Source: Zychaea mexicana
Taxonomy: Eukaryota; Mucoromycota; Mucoromycetes; Mucorales; Lichtheimiaceae
Direction: 5' to 3'
Assembly (NCBI RefSeq): GCF_025766255.1
Contig: NW_026516758.1
Coordinates: 62,001-126,000 of the forward strand
DNA length: 64,000 bases
Shown piece by piece: positions 23,959-34,900 of the stretch. The notes beneath the pieces are model-generated. The model ran no database searches. It was not told where the DNA came from and was given only the letters and a program-made list of their open reading frames with translations. Positions within the stretch are counted from its first letter, which is position 1. Every line of letters starts with the position of its first letter. Both the position numbers and the translations under genes were made by a program.

Positions 23959-25495
23959 GGCTTCTATTTTCCTCTGTCAACGAATACGATACTTAGCGAG
24001 ATGAAAAACATGCAGGATAGGCACTTCAATATTAGTACATTGCCGTCACAACACAGGATATAACGGAAATAGCTCTATATAACTGCCGTACCTTCATACT
24101 CTCTATAGCCCATCGTATAATATTGCTTTTTACTTTGGTCGGTTGTATTATGTATTATCCACACCGCCCTTGCATGAAAGAATTGGAAAAAGAAAATTAC
24201 GCTCCTCCGGAACTTCTACATCTTTTATTCTTATAAGCGACGGTAGTTGCATTTTGCAGATATCATAGATATGCATGCAACTCCTTTTTGGCGAGTATCA
24301 TGCAGATCTGCATACATAGTTTTTGTTCGACAAAATGTCTCCAGACACAAGTTTTCTCCATTTAAAAGCACCACATTTACTGCGTTATCGTTAAATGATG
24401 GAATTTATTTTACTACTATAAACTTTGTGTATGTGGTTACCATGATGGTGGTTGCATCGGCATTGTCTGTGTGTATGTTGACACATTTTACCTGCTATAC
24501 GATATGTTGCCGTTTACAATATCATGTACTATGGTCAGTTCGGACTCAAGGTACGGATCATGGAGCACAGGAACATAATGATCTTATCGTGCATATTTTC
24601 AAAATTCAGTAATGTACATAAAAGAATCTTAAGGGAACTCTATCATTATGATGAAATGTACTTCAGGCACTTAGTCATGCCCTCACTGATGATACACACT
24701 GGGTGGTAATGCTTAAAATTATACCCAGCTTATTCTGGAGTCCATCCCACATAAGTGGAACATTTGAAGAACAACTCACTTGACACCACGCCAGTGGCAA
24801 ATATAATCATGTCAACCGCACAGATGACATTTCATTGAATGTACCTACTTTATACACCATATGCTACATAAATAGGACTCCAGCTAATTTGTATAGATCA
24901 TGCAGAAATTTAGATATATACCTGCAAAATCCATTTAGCAAAGCTCTTGTCACTTTATAAATGGAAAATCTTGGAAAGTAAGCTATCAAGACCAATTTCT
25001 CACTACTATTACAACAGCCACAGAATGATTTAATCAACTAATTAACGACCATGTTGTCCCATCTGCAAGTTGCAGCTAGGATTAGTGTCAAATTGACCGT
25101 TTCATAGTAGTGTGATCTCACTATAGCACAACTTTTACCAGACGCTCGATGTCCGGTATACCTTACATGATTGATTCCTAAACAATAGGCCCAATCCTAC
25201 TTCAGTTTCTCACGATATAAATAATACGTTTTTACTGCTTTCTCAGAATAACAGTAAGTGCCTTTATATATGACGCTACAATCATACACTTGGCACTGCT
25301 TTGATCAAGCTGAAAAATCCACGAAAACTGTTGCGCGAAACGATGTTATGCAACCATCGGAAACAATTAAGTTCGAAAACGTCTTGCACGATACGATGCA
25401 TCCCAAATCATAGGGTCAAAAAAGCGATCCCATGCACATCGCCGTCCGATATCAAATGGTAGAAATAAGGATGCACTGACTGCTTTCTCACCCCC
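23959..25495. other. AT-rich gap
   Basis: Nothing recognisable in about 1.5 kb. The open frames are short and biased by AT content. Confidence 0.45.
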
Positions 25496-25751
25496 TCAAG
25501 GGTTGCCGCTGTGGTGCGCGACAAGCCAGTCGCCGCCACTTCCTAGACTGTCAGGTGGCTGGGCCTGTAATTCAACGCATGCAGGAAGCCTTTTCGGCAC
25601 CAATATTATAGGATTAGCACCCCATCGACGCCATTATGAGCAGCTCAAGCAGCCTACGGTTTGGACATTGGAGCACGACCTTACTGCTGCTCGTAAACAC
25701 ATTAAGAGATATCGACATTTGCAGCCATCTCGGCGCAGACGTCGACACTGA
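25496..25751 (+). pseudogene. Non-LTR retrotransposon (LINE) C-terminal remnant
   Basis: In one frame 25498 onward reads GCRCGARQASRRHFLDC, the Cys/His cluster (CxC...H...C) typical of the C-terminal end of LINE-type polyproteins. It then runs to QRMQEAFSAP and hits TAG codons near 25610. The reading continues in another frame as HRRHYEQLKQPTVWTLEHD and ends in a basic HLQPSRRRRRH tail. So it is a frameshifted 3' stub of about 250 bp, and no reverse-transcriptase core is present. Such a LINE could once have supplied the machinery that moves SINEs like the one at 39.3 kb, but no shared 3' end was found here. Confidence 0.55.
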
Positions 25752-27555
25752 TTTAATTTACGGCTGGTCCTTAACCAGCTTTCATTATTGCCAGCATAAC
25801 TAGGTAGCTAGCACCTCTACGCACTTACCTTCTCTTCTCCTATACATTACCTGTTGTCCCTGCCAAACTCACTGTATATATTCCCCTCCCCTTTTTTCTC
25901 TTTGTTATGTAATATCTGCGTCTTTTCTGCGCTCGCTTCGTTTTCCATTTAAACAATCGGATTTTTTCTTCCACTGGTGATTTTCCCGCTTGTTTCACTC
26001 TGCCCTTATATTTCCTTATATCATATCTACTTTACCATTGGAAAACGATGACCGGCAAACTGCCTAAAGGATGATGTTGTCACTAACGTTATCCTCGTCG
26101 AAAATGAATCTAAAATATTGTTTGAGTTGCAAAAAGCGAGGGATGACTGCAGTCGCGTATAGCGCAGCAGTACAGATACGTCGTACAACACGAGGATCAG
26201 TTTTGACAGTTTATATTACCAGAAATAGAGCGTACATCCGCATTCAGAAGCATTTAAAGGAATGTAAAGGCGCTTTAAGGCTCTTTGCATGTGGAGATGT
26301 GTATGATAGCAAGTTTCGAAACGGAAATATTTTCATGACAGCTGGGCTGTGTGACGTAATTTATTTTGCAACTAACGCCGAGGTTGCAAGTCATCCTTAA
26401 CGTTTGTCCCCAACTGAAGAGGTGGTCTATCCATTTCTTTGTTATACGGTCGAGTATACTAATCAGCGGTGAATCTTGAAGAAAGAGCTGAGGGGAAATC
26501 TCAGGGGGGGGGGGGGTTGACGCCAATGAGGGAGCTAGACATATTGAGCAAAATACTTGATAGATCAAGTGTGTGTAGTATAAAACCATGCTTAAACTAT
26601 CTACTCTAAGCAATGACACCGCTGCATTGCACACATCATCTACCGCCCATATTGAGATGCGCTGAAAACTTATTTAGTTTCGTCTTCAGAAGAGATCAGA
26701 AGAGACAGACATACAGTCATCGACAGAGAAAATGGCTCTAATGCATACCTCCACAGTGATTTCATCAACAGTGCACAAGGTAGCATCGCTACGTTGTTGC
26801 TGGTTCTTCTCAACATCTAACCATATTGGAGCGTTTTTGTTAACTTCGAACTCTTGTGCAAATTATATGTCGCTCGACAATCCAACGAGAAAAGCTTTGA
26901 ACCATAACAGAGGATCAGCTTTATGTTGAGGGTCAAATATAGCAGGAATGCAGATCAGTTCATTGAATAGTCATCGCCACCAGCGACATCATTTCTGCCG
27001 CGCTGATTTGGTTTTAAGTTAAAATGCCTCCCGATTTGAGGCGTCTAAATCTCGGATTTGTGAATTTATCCAGTCGATGTAGATATTCATTCATACTGCT
27101 ACGATTTCTCCCTTTCCCAGAAACTCTCTCGTCTCAAATAAATACAGTGAACTACAGAATCCATGAACGACAATGGCGCTAATGCCACAATATATGAGAC
27201 CAATAAGAAAGGTCCAAACATTTTTGCTTAATGAGAGTAAATATAACATGAGCTACATCATAATTTTATATTGGTGAGTGCATGATGTTATTCGCATTGT
27301 GGTGCGTTTGCGAAAGAAGTCTGCATCTTCCCTCATTTTTAAACAACCGAAATTTGCATGATATGATGTATATTGCAGCAAACCGGACCAGTAGACATTA
27401 GTCAGTTGATATACTAAGGGTGTATCCAGTATAATTTCCTTCCTCTTCATGTTTTTCTAAATAGACAATTTTGTCTATTAGTGGATTGATGACAACAAGA
27501 GCTCTTACTATCATCCTGAAAAAAGATTCGTTACTTTTGTAAAATATCAACATCC
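25752..27555. other. Gap with a 13-G run
   Basis: No gene seen. A run of 13 G at 26504-26516 is the only striking feature. Confidence 0.45.
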
Positions 27556-27673
27556 ACCTGCCTCGCTTCGCTCGGCTGAATGAGCCCCTCCGCTTCGCTC
27601 CGTGTCATTCAACGGAAACGCGTCGCAAGGGGGTTCCCCCCTTGACCTCCAAACCCCACTGTCGAGCGGGGTT
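27556..27673 (-). repeat. GC-rich hairpin block, probable Helitron 3' region
   Basis: A block much richer in G+C than its surroundings, downstream of the helicase fragment on the minus strand. It holds stacked inverted repeats: AAGGGGGG with CCCCCCTT (2-nt loop, near 27628-27645), AACCCC with GGGGTT (near 27652-27673), and GAGCGAAGCG-type repeats at 27563-27598. Helitrons end in a hairpin followed by CTRR. I could not fix a CTRR end with certainty, so the boundary is open. Confidence 0.45.
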
Positions 27674-27919
27674 GGATCAATACCTTGGTATTAGATACTT
27701 ATTGTCTGTTTTCAAAAACAAAAGCAAAATTATTGTGCAGTGAGAAGTATTCTATCATAGGAAGTCGTCAAAGTTGGATACTTACTATCTCCAGTTCAAA
27801 TACAAAGCGAATAGAAGTGTGGAATAAGATGGTGTAGTAATATTGATAAAAAGAGAATAGGTGGTGGTAACAAATGAAAAATAGGCGATATAAAAAAAGA
27901 GAATAGGCGACAAAAAGAA

Positions 27920-28910
27920 TTAGAGAAGAACTTCATGGAAAACAACATCTCGGATGTTTTGGCCTTGCTGACCCGCGATACTCGAGTTCTCGGGATCTAA
28001 CATGATTCTGATGGATGAAGGGGTGCGGACGCGTGACATGGCTACATAGAGTAGACCATGCGTGAACGGAGGTTCAGGCAAGTAGAGGCCGACAGTGTTG
28101 AAAGTTTGACCCTGTGCCTTATTGATGGTCATAGCGAATGCCAGGCGAACAGGGAATTGGGTGCGTTTGAAGAGAATGGGCGAGCGTGTTTGCGATGGTG
28201 TGAGTGTTATGCGAGGGATCAGGACAATGTTGCCAGCATGAGGTCCAGTGGCTATTTCAGCTTCAAATACATATCTTTGAAAAGAGCGTACAATCAGCCG
28301 TGTCCCGTTGCAGAGACCACTTTGGGTGTGCAAGTTTCTCAAAAGCATAATTGGGCAACCGACTTTGAGTTTTAGCAAGTGTGGTGGGAGGTCGGATGGA
28401 TTCATGGAATTGAGCAGCTCTGGTGGGTATGTGATTTGATCCTCTGGATCATCCACAGTATCTGCGCTCGGGAATTCGTGGATAGTGCCTGGGAAATGGT
28501 CGAGTATTAGATCGTTGATTGCTGAAACGTCGACATTTTTTGGAGTTAGAATGGAGCGACTGATGAGGTAATCGCGATCCACGTGTGGTGCGTCACGGCT
28601 GCCGTAAATGGCTTCGATGAACGATTTAAGCACTGCTGTACGATCTGCGAGCGCGACGCATTTGGTATCACTGGAAGGACCTATTACCATATACTTTACT
28701 GTGAGTACTACCGCTTAATAGTAAAAAACATGCAAAGTAGAAGAGAGGATACAATGTTGAGTACCTGGCAAAAGTCAACACCAAGGACCATAATTTTTCC
28801 ACCAAATGGAACATCGGCAAGCGCGGGATCGTCATGTCTCATGAGATTTGGATACGCTTGTACGTATACGTTGATACTTGTATTGATACTTGTATCCAGC
28901 GTGTTTAAAG
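27920..28910 (-). pseudogene. Truncated Helitron Pif1-like helicase
   Basis: The minus frame 28690-27920 gives 256 residues of the C-terminal half of a Pif1/RRM3-like helicase as carried by Helitrons. It includes PPHLLKLKVGCPIMLLRNL, LAFAMTINKAQGQTFNTVG and LLYVAMSRVRTP (motifs V-VI). Just upstream, 28870-28750 encodes DDPALADVPFGGKIMVLG plus VDFCQ, from around helicase motifs II-III. The normal 150 or so residues between these two pieces are missing, and stops separate them. The Walker A region, Rep nuclease and 5' end are absent. It is therefore a 5'-truncated, internally deleted rolling-circle transposon and cannot act on its own. Confidence 0.85.
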
Positions 28911-29141
28911 CGATGACACTTCTCATATGATGAAGGACGTGAAGTGAGCTTCATCTCGTGTTAATGAAGGTTATCCCCTTGAGTCTTTCCTCGATGCGAT
29001 ACCCGTCTACTCACATAGTCATACATTCATGTAGAATAAACTTTCTTATCTGGAGGAGCCACACATCTCGGCGCGTCATAAACGTGAGAGAGCAATCTGA
29101 TTGGATAGATTGAACTGGCTCAAATGCCGTGTTCATTACTC

Positions 29142-29148
29142 TATATAA
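29142..29148 (+). promoter_or_regulatory. TATA box of the spliced non-coding unit
   Basis: TATATAA, followed by a GC-rich run (CCGCGCGGCCGC) and then a sequence that leads into the first GTGAGT donor at 29220. It fits a Pol II start near 29170-29180. Confidence 0.45.
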
Positions 29149-29169
29149 CCGCGCGGCCGCAGCAATCAT

Positions 29170-31190
29170 GGGGGCTCTTCTTCCTCTTCGTCAACTTTTC
29201 TAAACCAAAGCTATTCAATGTGAGTGTCATTGGAATGGATTAGAGGATCGAAGAGTGTATGCTTATGTTGGTGAGTGAGAAGAGCGTATGCAACCGGTTG
29301 TGAGTATCTCAAGATCCGTTTATCTCACTTTCTTTCTTTTTTGACACAGGTCTTACTTCTCGTCTTAACCTGGTCCTTCTCCCCTTCACGTTGGCTCTCA
29401 AAGCACAAATGCAAGAGTAAGTACAATATGGAAAGTGTGAAGTGTACTTTGAGGTTTTGCGCGTGGATGGATATACGAAAGAAGATCTGAACTTTGACGT
29501 GTCTAAAGAAGTGTGTGTACAGAATACAGCCGCTAATGTTATCCTCCTTTCTTCTCTGCTACTACTGTAGGATTCTGGCTTTTGGTTCGGTTGGTTCGGC
29601 ATGGTGTTTGCACCTCACCCTTAAGCACAAGTAGCAACTTTAAGTACGGTAGGAAATGGAACTTGAGCATGAGCTGGAGAGAAGTCGAGTGTCTGTTGGA
29701 GGTGCTGATGCCATGACGTGTCAAAAGTAGCTGCATATTTAGAACAGCCTGCTCATGATCTTTCTCTACTTCAGGTTCCGCCTTATGCTGGTTGGGTTAA
29801 TCGTGTCCAGCGGACAAGTAACAGATGGTAAGTATAAGCAAAAGGGAACTTGAACATTGGTAGGTGAGTGGGATGGCCTGGGTGCTGGAGATGACGTGTC
29901 AAAGGTGTGCAGTGTGTACAGCAGCGTGACGGGAAAGGGTTCCTGATCATGACGTGTGCAGTATGGCAATCTTTAAAAAAATTTTCTATCTCTCCTCCCC
30001 TTTCTTCTCTTATTCTTTTTTTCAGAATTGGTCGTGCCCTTCTTGCTTTTCCTCTCTCTAACTCACGACTTTCTTCCTCCAAGCCAAGGATGTCATGATA
30101 GTAAGTATAGCTGGAAAGAATTTTGTGCTTGTGTTTGTCTTTGCGCGTTTGAAGAACCAGGAAGATGTCTGCCGTGACATGTCAAAAAGTGTATGCAGCT
30201 GCTCATAGATGTTTTCTTTTTTCTAATAGAGGATGGCTCTGCGGTGATCTGTTTGAACTTGGATTGGCTTAGACCTCATCTCTCTCTGTCTATAACTTTG
30301 CTGTGAAACGACAAAACAAATGTAAGTCAGCTTGGGATGGAGGAGGATGGTAATGCCGTGTCAAAAATAAAGATAGCACAGTGGGTGCAGCCCTCTAATG
30401 ATCTTTTTTTTATCCAGCTAGAAGAAGTGTTTCTGTTCTGGTTGTGATTCTCTGCTCTACACTGGCTGGGTGTTCGGTTCTCCTGTGTCTCATCGTAGAA
30501 GTATGGGTAAGTATAGCACGATAGAATCTTGTATGTGTGTGGTTTGACAGTTTCCCATTAACTATTCGTCTCTTTCGTTTCTCGGAATGGCGATAGTGCA
30601 CAGACACCTCCATGCTAGTCAAGATTGATGCTCCACTGTCATCCCGCTCCTAGAAGCCGACCTGTCAAGTAGTCTATCGGCAGTGGTCAAGATCTATCCA
30701 TCCATCTGGACGGTGGCGTGTGCTTTTTGCTTTGACTTGGACCTGAGGAAGTCCTTAAAATTCTCATCTTCTTCTTTGCGTTCTTTATATATTTTATACC
30801 CCCCTCCCCTCCTCCCCTTGCTCTGACCCAGGAAGTCGTTAAAAGCGTCTATTGCGTTTCTTATATAGTTTATCCACCTTTTCTCCCCTCCCCTTTGCTT
30901 TTCTTCTACAGTTCCTAGTAGCCTCTGTCTCGACCCATCTTCGGATGTTGCATCGTTTCACGCGAACGGCTGTTTTTCTTACTCAGGCAGCCTCCGGGCG
31001 TAAGTCCTGCTTCATTTTCAAATTCCCCGCGCCCACGGGTCAAAAGTGCGGCCGAGGTCCCCCATGAATTTGGGGAATGCTTTGCGTAAGTATTTACTTT
31101 CTCTTTTTCTGTCTGTGAATTTACATGGATGAGAGTTTCCTTTTTTGGATTTTTCAGCTAACTTTTAAAGATTTTAATAATAAAGATACA
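29170..31190 (+). ncRNA. Candidate multi-exon non-coding RNA gene
   Basis: A chain of good splice signals on plus defines exons of about 50-95 nt: about 29170-29219, 29350-29416, 29571-29648, 29775-29827, 30026-30100, 30230-30321 and 30418-30506, then further ones to about 31090. Donors are mostly GTAAGTA/GTAAGTC. Acceptors follow long pyrimidine tracts with CTAAT/CTCAT branch-like sites. Joined exons do not give a sensible reading frame. Five consecutive introns (from 29417 to 30417) carry the same kind of core, TGACGTGTCAAAAG or close variants, usually 45-75 nt before the acceptor. AATAAA occurs near 31180. This layout, many short exons with information in the introns, is that of a small-RNA host gene such as for snoRNAs. 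Canonical C/D boxes (RTGATGA/CTGA) were not found, so the product is unknown. Confidence 0.45.
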
Positions 31191-31966
31191 GTACATCAAA
31201 AGAAATCGAATTGCGTAGTAATATGATTTTCTTCACATCATATCATATCCACAGAAACATTTGACTGAAAGGAGAAATAAGAGTGCAAAAAAATAGACAT
31301 ACTAATCATAAGACGAAGGGGTCGAGTGCCTGGGAAGGGGGCCGACCAATTTCTAGGTTATGAAGTAGAAAAAGTTTACCGAGGAAACAAAGATTAGACA
31401 GCATCAGAAAACAGACTAGCCACCGCGTAATAGATATAAGTAGGGATTTTCTTCCCAATTCCTGTTTGACGGGTTATAATTTATTTTGGATCGCCTTGGA
31501 TGCTTATAAAAGAGATAAACAAATACCTATACTGATCTGGTAGTGACATTTTCAAAGCCGAGACACAATTGGACCGCACTCCTCAATGTGTGACCTACGT
31601 AGCTAGTAGTAAGGATGCTGAACTGTTACACATACTACATAGCGTCGACGTTCAACTCCACGAGTATTAAGTACACATGCTATATCCAGTAATCGAGCTC
31701 AGAATGAAAAAAAAAGTATAGCAAGGGGGAAGAGTCTATATATATAGATACTGCAGTATGTAGTAACAATAGCAGCAGCAACAGCAGTATATGGATGAAT
31801 TGCTCCTTGTCGACTGCCTTGCTTCATCTTCTTGCCCCGCCCCTCGATCTCCTGGATTCTCCTATTTTCCAATTTTGATACACCATCCCCATGTACTTTG
31901 TCTTCTCTTTTCGTACGGTTTCTTTTTTAATTCCTTTCTCTCTCTTTTTGTAATATAACATAATCA
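31191..31966. promoter_or_regulatory. Upstream region of the chitin synthase gene
   Basis: No coding sequence seen. TATATATATAG occurs at about 31738-31748. A C/T-rich leader occupies 31880-31950 just before the ATG at 31967. Confidence 0.4.
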
Positions 31967-34900
31967 ATGTCAAACAACGACCTCGCCCGACTTTTCGACG
32001 ACGTTAACAACAGTAATAATAATGACAACAGCAATGTTGAACGAGAATCCACTCAAAAAGCATGCAACGTTTTGCATACCCGATTCAGTCAGGACAAGCC
32101 ATATACGCAGCTAGGCCACCACAGACTGGTTGTCGTCAACCCATACAAACAGCTTGAGCTCTTAAACGATACCGCGCTTCAGCATCATGCCAATCAGGGC
32201 TACAAGGACCTGACAAGCGGTTTACAAAATCCAGCAACGGCATCCCACCAGCAGCCACATATTTATGAATTTGCAACTCGAGTTTATTACATTATGCGAC
32301 GACGAGCAGATGATGTTGGTATCGTACTCAGGTAAAGAAGAAGGATCCCCATAACCATCACAAGAAGGAAAAGAAAGCACGTTTTCTTATATTTCTTTCA
32401 ATTTGCCGTGCTCAACACTCACCTCCTCACTCCCCCTATTATATACCACATATCAGCGGCTCGACAGGCTCCGGAAAGTCGACCACACATCACCACTTAT
32501 TGAGCCAGTTGCTCCATCTGTCGGCACAGTCTCGACGCGAGGCCAAACTACGGCGTTATATTCTCAGTGCACAGACCATTATCGATGCCTTTAGCACGGC
32601 CGCGACACCCGATAATGCGAATGCGTCACACCTGCATCAATTCCAAACCTTGTATTTTAATGAACGCGGACGCATTCTTGGCTTGCATACAGCCGTCTAC
32701 CTGCTTGACAAGCAACGTGTCACTGCTACTACCACCAGCACTAACAGCGAAGGAGGAGGGAGCGGAGGAGCCAACTATAGCATTTTTTACCAGCTCTTGG
32801 CCGGCACCACCGCACAAGAAAAAGCAGCGCTTCATATCAACTATACCGCCGACCACTTCGCCTACCTCAAAGATCCCCAAGGTCACCAGCATCGCAATGC
32901 GTTAGCGTGGACAACCTCACTAGCCGCACGCGACGAAGTCGCCTTTGCCGATTTCAAAGCAGCATTGAAGACATGTGGCTTTAAGGCCAAGACGATCGCC
33001 CAAATCTGTCAACTTCTCGGAGCCATTTTGCATCTCGGCAACATTCAATTCGTAGGCAACAACCAATCGTGTAAAATTAAAAACAAGGATACATTATCGC
33101 TGGTGGCAGCAGCCTTGGGAGTGGCAACAACCAAATTGGAAGCAACGTTGACACATAAGCTCAAACTGCTCGGCAAGGAATTTTGCACAGCGTTTTTGAC
33201 AGCCGATGCAGCGACGGTCCAGCGAGACGCATTGGCACGTTCCTTGTATACTATTTTGGTGCTATGGATTGTTGACGTGCTCAACCAGCATTATCCTACA
33301 ACGAGTGATCAATGTATTAGTATTCTAGATCCCGCTAATGGGATCAGCAACCACCAACAGCAACGCACAGCAGGATTCATAGATCTGTGCTCACATTTCT
33401 GTGCAGAACGCATCCATCAATTTATCATCACCAAACCACATCTCTTGGACGCACCGCCACCCATCACTTCATCGTTATCGGTGTATCTCGGCAACCAAGG
33501 TCTCGTTTCGCTTTTGGATCGTGAATCAGAACGTCTAGAAGCATATGCGCTCGATGCAACGGATGCCAACTTTTTATCGCTGCTACTGAAGAAACAGCAA
33601 CCACGTGTCGTCAGCAAACGACCTCAGACATTCGCCATCCAGCATTTCACCGGTCCGGTCGAATACAAAGCTGATGGCTTGCTAGAAAGCAATCTGGACG
33701 CCCTCTCTCCCGATTTCATCCTGCTTTTTCGCTACAGCTGCACTAACACGTTCCTGCGCGAGCTTTTTGAAAGCTCAGTCTTGGTCACGGAAATGCATCC
33801 ACGTGACGAACGCACTATCATCAAAGCACAGCTACCAGCAAGACCCAAGCATGGTCAATGGCGACCGACCGATCCTGTCGACGAAAGCAGCGCCAGCAAT
33901 GGCAAAATGATGATGACCGTGCTCGATCAGACGGTACACAGTATGGATCGACTGATCGACCGATTGAAAACGATGCAACTGTTCGAAGTCCTCCACATCC
34001 GACCTAACGACCAGCAAAAGCCAGATCTATTCGATCCAACTGTCGTACAATCCCAGCTTGTGGCACACAAAATGGCTGATCGTGCCAAACTGGATCCCAT
34101 GTACAGCTACGAGTTTGCTGATTTCTTGAACCGCTATCATTACTTGCTGAGTATGCTCCCATTCGATGATGAGAGTCAAGAAGACGAGCGAGCGAAAATC
34201 ATCAAGTTGATCCATGTAATGCAGTGGACCAGTATCCAAGTTGACCTTGGGAAGACTTGCATCTGGATTGCGTTTGATGTCTGGCGAGATCTCGAGAACC
34301 ATTTACGAGCGCTGGAAAAAGAGCAGCGGATCCGTGAACGAGAGGAGCGAATTGCTGCAGCTATCGAGGCCGAGAATGAAGCAGCACGGCTAGCAGCCGA
34401 AGAGGCAGAGGCGGCAGCGGCGGCAGCAGCAGCGGCCGCAGCTGAACATGAAGCAACAGAGGGCTCTGATCCAGATCAGAATCCATTTGGTGATGATCAT
34501 GACTGTGGTGCATCTGATATGTATACTACCGACAATGACTTTTACGACGATCGAACTGAAGTAGGCGATCAGTATGGCGGTGATTCCATGGGAAAGCATA
34601 GTACTAGCCAATGGGGAGAAGATGATGATATGGACGGCTATATGGATTTGTAAGTTTTAAAGCTGAATAGCAACAACAGCAACAGCAACCGTCAACTTAC
34701 ATCTTCTTTCGGCCGAATTAGATATGGACCCAATATGGACATGAGCAAGATGGTGGAGGATTATTGCGTACAGCAAGAAGAGCTCATTGAAGAAGTACCG
34801 ATCACACCGATTCGACAATGGTGGGCACGTTTTGTGTGGTTCTGTACCTGGTGGATCCCCTCTGTAGCACTCCGCTACATTGGTAAAATGGATCGACAAG

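Noticed and set aside
26504..26516. 13-G run as a G-quadruplex or structural signal
   Set aside because: A single homopolymer without spaced G tracts nearby. May be a slippage or assembly artefact.
29275..29490. Short coding frames in the 29-31 kb unit
   Set aside because: They do not continue across the strong splice sites and have no family match.
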